Source of the DNA: Pyrenopolyporus hunteri
Lineage: Eukaryota > Ascomycota > Sordariomycetes > Xylariales > Hypoxylaceae
NCBI GenBank assembly: GCA_902806595.1
Contig: CADCXC010000040.1
Span: 124,001 to 188,000, forward strand
Reading direction: 5' to 3'
Length of the DNA stretch: 64,000 bases
The position numbers and the translations under genes were made by a program. The notes below the pieces were generated by a model. That model saw only the letters and a program-made list of their open reading frames with translations, was not told the origin of the DNA and searched no databases. Positions 23,993-36,252 of the stretch are shown here, piece after piece. Positions within the stretch are counted from its first letter, which is position 1; each line of letters starts with the position of its first letter.

Positions 23993-26597
23993 ATTTATTT
24001 TACCAAACCGAGGCGATTCCAAGTAGGAGTAAGTAGGAGTAAGTACGAGTGAGTGGGAAGTAAGCGGGAAGTAAGTAGAAGTAGGTAAAAGCGAGTAGGG
24101 ATGAGTAGGTGGCTCGACCGGATTGGTCTGTTATAGAACTGAACCCTTGACTTACGTCGGCTGCGGGATTCGTGGATCGACCAGTCGTGATGATTGTGTG
24201 AAGGGTGACGGTCCCAGCCGAGGAGTCTCCTCCAATTGAGACCGGCCATACTCGTGCGAACGCGCCAACCGCGATGGGATTCGATATTCCGGAAGCTGTC
24301 TTCTCGGCCTTATGGGCAGTCGAAACCGGCGCTGACGAGGGAGGAAGGCATAAGTCGATCGTAACGAGGTTGTTGAGTGGCACCTTGGGTCGCGACGACT
24401 AGAGGAAGTAAATACGAGAAATACGAGAGGAAGTAAGTATCGCGAGAACGAAGTCAAAATCGAAACGTGAGATGTAATAATGCAAGGGCTATCTCATATA
24501 TTACATAGTACATGGCTTCACAACCGGTCAATGGGGCCAATGGGAATAGTTACGCGAGATTCCTTGATTTTCATCAGGAAGTTAAGGCTTGTGATGATTT
24601 ATTTCGGATCAGAGACGTCGGTGCGATTCGCGGGTCGCAGCTATGACGTTATGCGGTTCCGCGGGGGGTTGGATCCCATTGGCCCTAAACCTCGTTTTAC
24701 ACATATATACACATATACCTAGATACATATATATCTAGATACATAAATACCTAGGTAGGTAGGTACCACCCGCCCTAAGATACCTGGTACCTAATCGAAG
24801 GCACTGGGGGCGCACTTCTTCAAATCAAGGACAATACACGGTCGTATCTCTCTCCTCGACTCCCACGGAGCCTTTCATTCGCGTGGATACCGAACTGCTT
24901 TATTCGAGTCCTGCAATTCGTCTCGGGGAGGGTCGTAACGCGGAGGATGCGAAATAGTATATACCACCTACCTACCTCACATGCGAGGGTGCCAATTCTC
25001 TAGGTCGTCTCCCTCTCGATTCGTCTTCGGGTGGGTTAGCTATATCACCTACCAGGTCTATTGGAACCGCAAACAAGGGATTGCCAGATATAGCATATGC
25101 CCTGCAGCCATTGGGTTCATCTCGTGTCGTATAGATGCCACCTACCTAGACCTATGTATCCGCTAGGTGCGTATAGGTAGGTGTCTGCTCACAGAAGGAC
25201 TATTCATTTCGTGCAGCAGGGCTCGATATAGATCTCCGTTGCCTTACCGTCGGGCTGCGGCTCTATATTCCTATACCTATATACATAGGGAGAGAGAGAA
25301 GGGGAGAGAGAGAGAGAGACGTAGGCATTTGGGTGAGTTGTTGCACTATGCTAATCTCAACTTTCATTTACCTAGCTTTAACCGATGACCTTCTTTTTCT
25401 TTACCAAGTGTCCCACGTGCGGCCGAGAATACATTTGGTTCGGTAGGCAACGTAACAATATCGAAAATGCCTCATGGACAATAGGCACGGGTCCCGAAGA
25501 TGGTTTCCTGGCAATTCGGAAGGTTACAAACAGCCGGCCATCACGCTGCGATTCCGACGCTTCGGACCTAAGTACCTAGTCCCTCTAAGCGCGAGTAAAT
25601 CGTCGTTACATGCGCATGTTCCCGCTGATTGGAACCGAATTTGGCTGGCTGAGGTAAGGCTTCGTTAGAACACCTAATTGATTGGATAATAAACATTGGT
25701 GTCGCGCTGCGGACTTTCGATGTATGGCCTTGCGTATTTTCCTTTAGGATCGTCCGGGTCGGTGTAAAAACGACGAGATCCCGAGGGAATATTTCCCCAC
25801 GTAGCCGAAGGGCCTGTGTTCCCTTCAGTAATGCCGCTTTTGGCAATGGGGAAGATCAAGCACACGGAGTATCGTAGCACCACTCCTCTTAGATGGTCTG
25901 CTTGATTGAATTGCGACGGCGGCTTTCCCGAAGAGCTTCATACGAAGGAACCGCGGAGGCGGCTACTGGAAACACTGGATTTGAAGTCTCGGAGATGCCG
26001 GGGGCCGTACGTCTATGTGGAGAGAACTTGTCCTAGGTAAGTTATACGCATACGCATGCAGTCGGCTCCGGTTCTAGACCATGTACAGCTTCCTAGCCCC
26101 GTCCTGCCCCGTCTGCCCCGTCTGCCTCGTCTTGCCTCGTCTTGCCTCGCTCTGTATTCCCGATGCGTGTAATCAGGGTTCGTTGCCTAAAAGGCATTCT
26201 CCAGATTGGGCTGAGTGCTATTGTACTCCACGCCGGCCTGGGCCGATTCCCATCCATTATAATATACCTCTTATAGGACGTTGTTGGTTCATGACCGCGA
26301 TGTGCCTATGCACGCCTTGTCTTGCGCGAGAGCCGAATCCGCAGAGATCCGCGTGCGCCTATGTTGCAAACTCCTCCCGGGTGTGGGTGCGCTGTGTTAT
26401 GAACTAACTCCGCGGTATTGCGTCCAGGGTATGCTAGAGGCTATGATGCTATCATCAGTCCTCTTACTGGTCCTATGCTAATTTTCCAGACTTGGATGTG
26501 TGGCAGTGTTGCAATAGGCAGAAGAAGGAAAAGGAACGTGAATAAGTTAGAGCCTGGAACTTAAGTAGGTATTGTACATATTTATGTACAATACCTA
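23993..26597. other. Long intergenic region, left part
   Basis: About 2.6 kb between the TRP channel promoter and the MITE. It contains degenerate AGTAGG-type repeats (24,027-24,110), ATATACAC/CTAGGTAGG repeats near 24,705-24,770 and a GA-rich tract (25,288-25,320). Short frames (24,000-24,450; 25,160-25,670; 26,081-26,480) start mainly at non-ATG codons or lack any domain. No gene seen. Confidence 0.55.
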
Positions 26598-27098
26598 CAG
26601 TTATGGTCAAAAATTATCCTGACCCCCCGCCATTTTACACCAAAAACGGCCATTTTGTTACCTTTTCACTCCGCGATAACTTCACGGGAATAGTTAATAA
26701 AAATATGTAATTAATTTTATTACGTAAAGAATTAATTTAAGTTTATTTCGTATATAGAAAGTTTTTTAAAATAATTAATATTTAAAAAATTATTATAGTT
26801 TAAATATAAAATATATTAAATTTTTAATTATCTTTTATATAAATAAACTTAATTTATATGGAAAATTATTATAAATCTAATATATTTTACGTTTAATCCG
26901 TTATAACTTTTTCAACGTTAATTATTTTAAAAAACTTTCTATATAATAAATAAACTTAAACTAATTTCCAACGTAATAAAATTAATTACATATTTCTATT
27001 AATTGTTTTCGTGAAGTTATCGCGGAGTGAAAAGGTAGCAAAATGGCCGTTTTTGGTGTAAAATGGCGGGGGGTTAGGATAATTTTTGTCTATTACTA
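26598..27098. mobile_element. 501-bp foldback MITE (Tc1/mariner-type ends, TA duplication)
   Basis: The left end CAGTTATGGTCAAAAATTAT and the reverse complement of the right end (TAGTAATAGACAAAAATTAT) match, and both are directly flanked by TA (26,596-26,597 and 27,099-27,100). The outer arms of about 95 bp are nearly identical inverted repeats of normal composition, including CCGCCATTTTACACCAAAAA and a segment ending in TTCACG. The inner arms (about 26,695-27,005) are also complementary but very AT-rich. There is no room for a transposase, so this is non-autonomous. CAGT-like ends and a TA target fit fungal Tc1/mariner (Fot/Pot-like) elements, which would supply the transposase in trans. Confidence 0.88.
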
Positions 27099-27241
27099 TA
27101 CTTAGGCGTATATAGGGATTATAGGTCTTAGCAAGCCGCTTAAGACGCTACCAACCGGCATAACAGGGCGGACGGCTCTACCGGAGTAATCCAGAGGCAT
27201 ATAAGGCAACCACGCAGCCACACATAGTCAGATTTGGTCAC

Positions 27242-28700
27242 GCCGTTCTACGTATGCATAGGTACCTATTTTGAACATGGAAATGCATTGTATTTGTGTA
27301 AGGTTACAGGTAGGTAGTTACCTAAATATTACACCTAGCTGTCTTCGGCGTGGCGGATTCCGGGTCGCAGAATGAATTGTATATAACTTGGATGTAGGGA
27401 ATTGAAGTACCAGATACCTGTAACTCAGAACGGATCAAGCTAAATCAATCTTACATGTTACTTACGCGCAGGTACTCTATAAAAGTGGGTAAGCTTACAT
27501 ACCTGGATACATGCAGCTGGTAGTGGGGGTTGATTGAAAGGCCTAGACCTGTAACGTACATGTACAATACAAAGTTATATACCTAGGTACCTTAGGTAGA
27601 TTGCAAAGAGAAGAACACTTATAATATACCTAGGTACCTAGGTACATAGGTAGGAATGTAAGTCGACTTCCGTTTCTCTTTCTCAATGTACCTCTTCGTA
27701 TAATGAAAATCTCAAATAGATTGCCTCCTATGGACTTTAAGCAGTCCACGCAAATATCTGATCTGTTGGGCGGGTTGTACGTTGGGTACCTACCTCCGGT
27801 AAGATCGAAATTAAGTTCTATACATGTAAGCCGCTTGAGACACAAGGTTAAGGTTTAACCAACCTACATACCTACCTAGGTACCTACCTAGGTAGGTACC
27901 TACATATACATAGGTACCTAGGTACTATGTAGGTACATGTAGGTAAGATATCCTTTATTTGTTCAGCTATGAACCCCTGCCGACATTGGCTGATTACACG
28001 TACCTACATATGAGTATACCATCTATACATCAGCACTACCTCCTCCCGTGCATTCTATCTGTACCTATATTTACCTACCAGGTACATACCTTATCGTCCC
28101 TTGCCAGAGAAGCATAGGTAGACGGAACAGGCTGCAGCCACACTACACTTGTTCCAATCGAAATGCGTACCTACCTACCTAGGTACATACAGTCGATATG
28201 CGTACCTCTATACTCATGCCTACAACCCCGAAAAGATATATCTTTCCAAGTACCCTATATGTACACGCACTCGTAAGGTAGGTACCCAACGTAAGAGGTA
28301 CGTGCGGTAGGTACCTAGGTATGTAGGTACATGTAGATATGTGCGGTACCTACGATGCTTACAACGTGTGGTCCAGGAGGTCTGCTATGCAAGTAGGCAG
28401 GTTGCGCACCTTTTGGGGGGTCTAAAATGAATATCAGAAGATGCACTTACCCGCCGAGTTACATATAGATCTACTACATGTACCTACATAGCTCAGCGCC
28501 GCTGCCTTAACGTACATGCCTAACGGCATACATACATGAAGGTATTGATGTAGGGTAGGTACATGTACCTATTATCGGGTGAGATACGTATGTATCGCAC
28601 CTTTTCTTCATAGGACGTATAGTCGTTGCTGCCTTTCACATACCTACCTACTTACCTACCTACCTACCTACATTCAGGTAGGAGGTAGGTGCGGGTGGTG
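27242..28700. repeat. Cluster of CCTAGGTA/TACCTAGGTA palindromic words
   Basis: Short words TACCTA, CCTAGGTA, GGTACCTA and the perfect 10-bp palindrome TACCTAGGTA recur dozens of times, singly or in strings (for example 27,628-27,655, 27,868-27,945, 28,276-28,335, 28,640-28,690). They are not a regular tandem array: spacing and orientation vary. The same words appear in other gaps of this window (24,750-24,785, 35,504-35,720, 41,760-41,880, 50,430-50,850, 51,480-51,735, 53,980-53,995, 58,918-58,940) but hardly in coding exons. Confidence 0.8.
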
Positions 28701-28745
28701 GAAGTAGGTATTCTTGGAGATTGCGTTCAAGGGCACGTGTCTGTG

Positions 28746-28778
28746 CCCAATTCCCAATTCCCAATTCCCAATTCCCAA
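28746..28778 (+). repeat. 7-bp tandem repeat CCCAATT, about 4.7 copies
   Basis: Perfect units CCCAATT repeated four times plus a partial fifth, in otherwise unique sequence about 1 kb upstream of the AAA+ gene. Confidence 0.9.
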
Positions 28779-29791
28779 CTTGCCGGTACACCGCCGCCCA
28801 CACTCCGTCTCTTCCATGTGGTTATTTTCACCAATGCGAAGTAAATACTGCAAATTCGTCCTCGCGTGCGTATGGTGGGAGTCCGTCGTATCAAATCTGC
28901 CATTCGACCTACGCCAAACCTTTCCCCAACTCTTCTGCCTACCTACCTAGGTACCCTCCCTCCGCCACACTCTTATAAACAACCCCGTTGGCCCCTCACT
29001 CACAACTTACATTATAAGTGTGTCACACTCGTATCCTTCATCTCTGGTCACCCATTTCACAAGCTCTGTGACTTGGTCTGTCATATCCCGCCTAGTTATC
29101 CTCAAGGCCAAGCAAGAGACACACCCAGGTAATTCCATACAAGTACTTTTACCTTACGAGACATTATAAAACCCTATCCACCTACCTTTGTCTACCCTGG
29201 CGCTCCCCTTCCAAGCAGCACAAGTCCAACCCATTTTCTACCCCTTTCCGTAGGACTTCGGTATCAATGAAATCATCGGCTCCATGATAAGTAAGGTATG
29301 CAGTGTCTCTTAATTCCTCTAATATCCCGTCGGCCTTTATACTATTGGACAGGCTACGACTACTTGTACTGCCGTGTACAGCGTGGCAACGAGCTTGGAC
29401 TTGATTCTAGAGGATGATAATGGTCCAAAGAGCTTTTGACATTTGGCAGTTTCAATTACACGACTGATTTATTGTCTCCTCATCTCTTTAAACCTTCTTC
29501 CCTCCTCGTTTCTTGTTAACACTGCGTGTTGCGGTATAACAGATCAGTCCATTCACGGGCTTCCACGCGGGTTGAAGAGTTTGATCGTGCCAACAGCAGA
29601 AAGAGGCAGGGATTTCCCCACCTTTCTCTCCCGGATCGATACTCTATACTATTGTTCAGCTCTTTAACCATATACATTTTGCCTCTGTCCAGCTCTTAAA
29701 CGCTGTTGCATCCGATATCTCATCAAACTCAACCTAAGGGTTGGCGATAACGCTCGTCCAATCCTCCGTCAACAGAGGTTGTGTAGCCCAT

Positions 29792-32700
29792 ATGGCCTCA
29801 AACGTCGACCTGAAAATGGAGTCTCAGAAATCTAAATCAGGTCCTCCAGCCGACCGCCACGAAGGAATTATGCCCAACAGCGACGAAGCCAATACGCCCC
29901 AAACTGAAGACGCCCTGCTCCCCGCACCCCCGGACACCGGTAAGAAGGCTAAGGCTTTAAAAAGCGAAAAGAAAACTAGTGGTAAATCCGTTAGGAAGGC
30001 CAAGAAATCAAAGTCTAGAAAGTCCAAGAAGGCGTCTCCCGCTAGTAGCGAGAGTTCTTCTGCTAGTAGCGAGGACGAGCTTACCGACCCGTCTTCGGAC
30101 GAGTTGATCAAGTCCGAGTCCGTATCTTCGGCCGAAGAGGATTCGAAGAAAAAGAGGCCCCAGAAGAAGCGCCAGGATCTCCGGAAATCCAAGAAGAAAC
30201 CATCGAAATCGTCCAAGACAACTGCCAAGCAGACAAAGCTACAAACCAAAGCTTCTGAAGCTAGTAGTACCGACTCAGACGCCCCGGCTGAATTTAGCAC
30301 AGACCCCTACGAAAAGAGAGACGCCAAAAAGGTTCCTCTGGAGCAGGAACTTGTCCAAGTACGGCTACAGGTCCAACAGCTGCAGAGGCAGCTCGCCTCT
30401 CTCAGCTTGGTCAGCGGTGCCCATGGAATTAACGCTTCCAATTCTCTAAATCAAGGTAGCCTTGGGTTGGGTTCTCTTGGCCCTAGCGCCCAAGGGGTCC
30501 CGGGAGGTCTTAATATCGGGGGCTTGAACACTATTGGGTATGGTAACTCCAGCCTTGATACGACGTTTAACGACCAATTGGCTCGCTTTTCGAACGTCGC
30601 TCGTCGCGGTGGCGGGAACGCACCGGTGCCTCCTAGCCGCGGAAAACGGCTTACCACAGACGATCTTGGGCTAGACGATGGCATGAGCCGGGGCAATCAC
30701 AGTAGGAACTCCAGATCGAGGAGCTCTCGGGACAGTAAGTCAGTCACACAGCGCCTCGAATTCAAGCGTGTAGACCAAGTCTGGGACTCGCAGATCCACA
30801 ACTACAAGCTTCAGGATACGGCCGTGAATACGAACAACAGCCAATATGATGAGTACCTCTTCCACGTCAGGAGGACGTTCGATTGGGAGGGGAAATATAA
30901 GACTACGGTCGTAGATATCAAAAGTAAACCACTTAAAGAGGCCCTCCAGGATATCGTAGGGAGCGTCAAAGGCGTGAGCCTAGTTGAAGAGACCCCAAAG
31001 CTGGACCCCAAGATGCTTTTCTTGTAAGCGATACTCCCTTCTTTCTATTCTCCTAGGTAGCTGCTGATCATGGCTGCAGGTATCTTGAAGATATGCGTGA
31101 ATACATGAGCAACCTAAAGGAACTTGAGCCTGATGGCGATTCGCGTAAGGAGCGTAAGAAGGTCCAGAAATGGATTGACGAAAAGCGACGGCATCTCCGA
31201 ATCCTTATTAAGTACTTAGACACAGATCACGCCGAGACCAAGAAAAGGCAAGTTACCGAAGTCCTTTGCACGCAAATTGAAACATGGCTAACTTACGCGG
31301 CTATTAGCCTGTATCCCATGCTAGAAAACGGCCTCATCACATTTGATCTCCTCTGGGCTCTCTGGAAACCGAACACGCTTGCTTATACGACAACGTATGG
31401 CTCCGTCGACGAACCTCGCGTATTCAAGGTAGAAGTCGCAGAGAAGCATTATAGCATCGTTAGAGGTGAATTTTACTACGTTGAGGGGAAGGTAGGGAAA
31501 CCCGCCTCTTGACAACACTAAGAGTAACTTTCTCATTAGATGCGTCACGTACTAATATGGCAATCATAGTACTTTGAATATGATGGCAAACAGTTTGGAT
31601 ACGGCAGCATGTCAGAGGAAATAAGCGAGTTTCGTGGAGCTCGAAAGATTACTAGCCTGGGCTGTTACCCCCTCAAGTATCACAAGAACGAAGCTGAGCT
31701 ACGCAAGGATCTCATCGAGCGTGGTAAGAAGTTCGTCAGTCTTGGCGGCGTGCACTACAAGAGTCACCACGGCATGGCCTATCATAAGAAGAAGAAATCC
31801 GTTATCAAGGTCAATATCAATGGTCGGATAATGGTCGATCCAGCCATCCATCGCCGTATTAATCCAAATTATCCCGTTTCTATAGTGCGACCTAAAGACC
31901 ATGACGTTTTGAGTGATGATGAGGATAGCGACGAAGATGGTGAGGGCTGTGGCTGCGAATCAGAAGACGACGTCGGCGGTGCTGGCGATACAAGCCTCGA
32001 GCAAGTCCCGGCAGACGAAGAAGAGGACGGGAAGGTCAAGTTTGTGACCAAGGTATACAAAGACAATAAGGGGAATATTCGTACCGTGCGAGTTCCTAAA
32101 AACGTTATTGACATTGAAGCTCCGAAGCAAAAGCTGGATCAAATCCCCAGCAAAGGCGAAGAGAACAAAAACGACGCCGCCAAGAGCGAGGACACGGGAA
32201 CTGGGGAAGGCGACGGCGACAGCATGCCACCTGTTTTCACCGACGAAGAGTATTTGATTGCTTCCCCAGTTGTTTTAGGATTCGCCTTCGCCGAGAAACT
32301 TTGGCTTGAGTTCACCGTCTCCGGCATTAAGGAGATTTCGTGGAACGAGCACGCATACGACTCCTTGGTCTTGCAGTCTAACACAAAGGAGATAGTTAAA
32401 GTAAGTCGTGCTGCTTTATCCCTTATCTAGGTACCTACGTTTGATCATGGGCTCGTGACACTTTAGCCCAGTCCGCCTATTCATCTAATGTTCTGATATT
32501 CTAATATTCTACTAACATCCAACCTGAAGGCTCTGGTCGAGTCTCACAAGTACCATCCAGCTGCGAGCATCGATGACGTTATCCAGGGCAAAGGCAAGGG
32601 CCTCGTCGCCGTTCTTCATGGACCGCCCGGCACTGGCAAGACATTGACGGCGGAGGGTATCAGTGAGCTGCTCAAGTGTCCCCTTTACATGGTCTCAGCC

Positions 32701-33355
32701 GGCGACTTAGGGACCGACTCACGGTATCTGGAAGCAGAACTGCAAAAGATTCTCGACATCTGTCATGCATGGGGCGCTATCCTCCTTCTTGATGAGGCAG
32801 ACGTCTTTCTTGAGAAACGTAACATGCATGATATCCACAGGAATGCCCTCGTCAGCATTTTCCTACGGCAACTAGAGTATTTCCAGGGCATCTTGTTCCT
32901 CACCACAAATCGCGTGCAGGTATGTAGCCCCTAAAGTTTACTCTCTAGCGGCAGCTCAGGCTCTTAGCCAAGATAATGCGAACTGACGCTGGAATCCTTT
33001 CCCGTAGACGTTTGACGATGCTTTCCAGTCGCGGATCCACATTGCGCTGCGATATGACGATTTAGATACGAAGGCCAAGAAGGCAATCTTTAAGATTTTT
33101 ATCGAGCGCGCACGGGTAGTAGCAGGAATCGACTTGATGCCGTTTGACGAGCACGACTACACAAGCCTGGCGCGGCACAACCTGAACGGCCGGCAGATCA
33201 AGAACACGGTAGGCACAGCACAAGCTCTCGCCGTCAACAAGGGGGAGCCGCTCAGTATGCACCATATCCGTGAGGTCCTCAATGTACAGCAAAACTTCGA
33301 ACAAGACCTAAAGGGTGGCACTGGATATCAGGACGCTATGCGTAGCTACTTTTAG
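29792..33355 (+). CDS. AAA+ ATPase with Lys/Ser-rich N-terminus (fungal DUF7025-type)
   Basis: Predicted 1,070 aa in five exons: 29,792-31,023, 31,080-31,491, 31,570-32,400, 32,530-32,919, 33,008-33,355. The first ATG in frame (MASNVDLKMESQ) is used; a TTG upstream is not. Residues about 60-200 are low-complexity Lys/Ser/Glu, followed by a short coiled coil (QELVQVRLQVQQLQRQLASL). The middle region (about 350-820) is the conserved domain typical of large fungal AAA proteins, with an acidic insert (DDEDSDEDGEG). The AAA module has Walker A GPPGTGKT (856-863), Walker B ILLLDE (909-914) and a sensor-1-like TTNR (about 950-953), so it should bind and hydrolyse ATP. The substrate is unknown; the basic N-terminus suggests a nuclear or nucleic-acid-associated role, which is inference only. 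Confidence 0.92.
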
Positions 33356-34187
33356 TACCTACCTAGCCTTGTCATGATGTTTTCATTTTGCGCTGATTCT
33401 TTTCTGGTTATTCAACGGGATGGGCTAGGGGAAATAGCCAAAAATGAGCAATGGTTATAGAGAACAGATAACGCGGCGAAAGTCCTTAAAAAGACGTCAT
33501 ATTTGGACTGGATTCCCCTCGGTGGTCGTAGTTAGTTCGTTCCTTTTTAACCCCTGTTTTCGTTTCGGTTCCTAGTCCATAGGGTACGATTATTGTTTGT
33601 GGGATAATAAGCCAGTATGTCTAAAGAGCGTGTCTACCGGGGATTAGCGTGCGAGCAGATATAGTATATTATTTGGGTATTAATGATACGGGCCACACTT
33701 CCCGGCCCTCTCCTTTATTTAATGGAGCGCACAGCGATAGAACCTAAAGTTGGGCGTGAAGCAGTAAGTAGGCGCGTTTGGGGACGGTATAGACGGGCCA
33801 GCCTACATCCCAACCTTCCCCATAGGACTCTTCTTCTTCGGTTCTAATTGCCTTAAAGTCCCCGCGTCGACGCAATTAGCATCATCAAGCGACGGGGTAT
33901 ATTGAAAGGGAGAAGGACTTGGCCCCGAATATTCCGACGTATGGCTTGGAAAGGTAATTGACGTATAGTGGTCATATCGTTATACTTTACCAATCCGTAT
34001 AGGGAGCGCGTGACAGATGGCCGCCCCCGAAGCACGGAAGCAAAATCCGTCGACCCTAAAGGGGGCGTGATATCGTATCGTACCGTATCTCGCAAATCGC
34101 CCCAATGCTCTTCGCGTCGAGACACACGATACGAGCCTCTCCATTCGCAAATGCCGATCCTCAATATAGCCAGCTCAAAAATACCCC
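33356..34187. other. Intergenic region between convergent genes
   Basis: About 0.8 kb between the AAA+ gene (+) and RPC31 (-), holding both 3' regions. Nothing else recognised. Confidence 0.6.
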
Positions 34188-35191
34188 TTAGAAATCCATG
34201 GCGCTCTCACCAACGCCTTCGTCATCTCCGTAATCGTCGTCGTCTCCCCCGTCGAAGTACGCCTCGGCGTCGTAGTCGCCGCCCTCGTCGTCGCCGTAGT
34301 CGTCGTCTTCTTGGGACATGTCCTCTTCCTCCTCTTCCAGGTCGATATCCTCTTTATTTTCGGCGCCCTCATCGTTCTCGCCGTCCTTTATGGCCGCTTC
34401 TATGCGCGCCTTGCGCTCCTCCTCCGTCTCGTCTTCGCGCCTCCTGCGCCAGCTGCTTCCCCCTTCGGCGCCATCGTCGTCGCTAGCTAGCGGGTCGCCG
34501 TCCACGACCACGGTTCTACGCTTGACGCCGCGCTTTTCCCGCGCCGCCTTGCTGCCGAGGAAGCCGCCCTTGGGCCCGCCGGCGTCCTTGCCCTCGAGGG
34601 TGGCCCACAGCTCTTCGGGGAAGAGCGCGCGGACGTATTCGTGGGCGTGGGACTTGAGGTCGGGCAGGGTGCGGGTCTCGTCGGCGAATTTGTGGCTATA
34701 CATGGGGACGGCCTGGAAGGGATCGAGAGTGGCGCGGTTCTTGACGGCGAAGCGCGCGTTGATCTGGGCTTGGCCGTAGGAGCGGCGTACAGGGTCCGTG
34801 GGCCTCGAGGTGGCGGTGTCGCCGCCCGTAGTGCTGGCCATGTGCCGGTGGGTATAGAAGGGAGTGCTGTGGAAGGCCCGTCGGAACGCGACGAAAGCGG
34901 CAACGGAGCGCGCCTCGGGAGGTTCGAGCGGTGGCGCGACGGGAGGATTATAAGATTTCTATAACGGATTATGCGGTTAGCGTTAGTCCCCTGTATCAGT
35001 CCTCCGTCTAGGTCTCTATGGCGGTTGTAGGTGGGTATACTGCTTACTGGGTATGTGTCTTGGGGCTTCTCGTTGAATAGCAGGCCAGGGTCATCAGCGC
35101 CAGGCATTCCTTGGGGAGCAGCCTTACGGCTCGCCCCGAAGCCGCCACGACCGCCGCGGCCTCCTCTACCTCCTCTGCCGCGACCCGACAT
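34188..35191 (-). CDS. RPC31: RNA polymerase III subunit RPC31 (Rpc7)
   Basis: Predicted 304 aa in two exons: 35,048-35,191 and 34,188-34,958, split by an 89-nt phase-0 intron. The protein starts with an RGG-type repeat (MSGRGRGGRGGRGG), continues with the proline-rich motif KSYNPPVAPPLEPPE and FHSTPFYTHR, and ends in a long acidic tail rich in Asp, Glu, Gly and Tyr. This arrangement, Gly/Arg N-terminus, central proline motif and acidic C-terminus, is characteristic of fungal C31, a member of the Pol III-specific C82/C34/C31 subcomplex needed for initiation at tRNA and 5S genes. The family is poorly conserved apart from the central part, so the call rests on architecture plus that motif. The acidic tail is encoded by repetitive GAC/GAT/GGC codons. 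It diverges from HSM3 across about 0.8 kb. Confidence 0.85.
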
Positions 35192-36017
35192 CTCGATACA
35201 TGAGGTAGTACGTTTCCGATGATCTCTGTTATCGAGGTATGAGTCACCGTCGCATTGGTTACCTGAGGTAGATTTGTTGGATTGTCGGAATTATTCGATA
35301 TATCGCGCAAAACCCCTGCCAATTACCTACGGGGTAGGTATATGGTATTGAGACGTGAGACTGAGGGGGGGAGAACCGCTTTGATATTGAAGTTTTAGCA
35401 GTTGAAAGTTCCAAGTTCCGTAAAATTTTGGCGGGGACTTTTAGGCGGGGTGGGTAATGGATCTTTGCCTTCGCGAGTTTAGGACACTGAGATTAGGGAT
35501 ACGTACCTACCTAGGTACAGGTACCTGCATGTAATTAACCTACCTGCGCGTAGGTAGGTACCTACCTATAGTAGGCTGGACGGGGTCCTAGAAAACGACG
35601 AACCCCGCAGCAGCAGCTACGATAGCTTACCCCGCTAGCCCAACTACCTTACTTTAGGTATTGTACAATACTGGACAATACATTAAGCGCTGTGTCGTAC
35701 CTATCTAGGTACCTAGGTACCTTACATATACGTACCTCTTATAGGACCCCTCGGCGCGCCCCGCCTCCATCTTCCTAAGGGCAACGCAACTTTCCGTCAA
35801 CAACTCTCATTAACACTACGCGTTGTTTGCCTGCCTTGTGCTCGGTTGTGCTCAGTTCCATGCGCCCAGATTGTGCCCAGCTGTGTCCAGCCAAATGTTC
35901 TTACCTTTTCCTTGACAATAAATAATTCCGGGACCCTAGGACCTGATTCTATGCTCCCTTCGCCTTCCTCTGCCAACACTTTATAACGCTGATTTCCGCA
36001 CCCTCGCCTCCCTGAAA
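35192..36017. other. Divergent promoter region RPC31/HSM3
   Basis: About 0.8 kb between divergently transcribed genes. It carries CCTAGGTACC-type words at 35,504-35,575 and 35,700-35,720. A TTTATAA word lies about 35 bp upstream of the HSM3 ATG. No gene seen. Confidence 0.55.
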
Positions 36018-36210
36018 ATGAACCGGATTGCTGTCAAGATGGATATAGACACCATTCCCGTCACCGGCATTGAGGAACTAGAAAAACACCTGGATGAACT
36101 CCACGCAGATCCAAAACTACCGCCAACTCTCAAACTCTTTGACGACGTAGCACTCCAGCTTACCGGTAGGCTCAAGCTTGGCCCATAGTTTTCTTTTTTT
36201 CTTCGTTGTC

Positions 36211-36252
<42 letters not shown>

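Larger units (their letters stand above)
27099..29791. other. Long intergenic region, right part
   Basis: About 2.7 kb before the AAA+ gene. The first 1.5 kb is full of CCTAGGTA/TACCTACC words (listed separately), followed by a 7-bp tandem repeat and, from about 28,960, pyrimidine-rich DNA with TATAAA-like words near 28,973 and 29,165 that may be the promoter and 5' leader. No other gene recognised. Confidence 0.55.

Noticed and set aside
24000..24383. Extra 5' exon of the TRP channel gene
   Set aside because: The frame begins at GTG and the MSFWANRRRTFRYE start already matches the expected N-terminus of the family.
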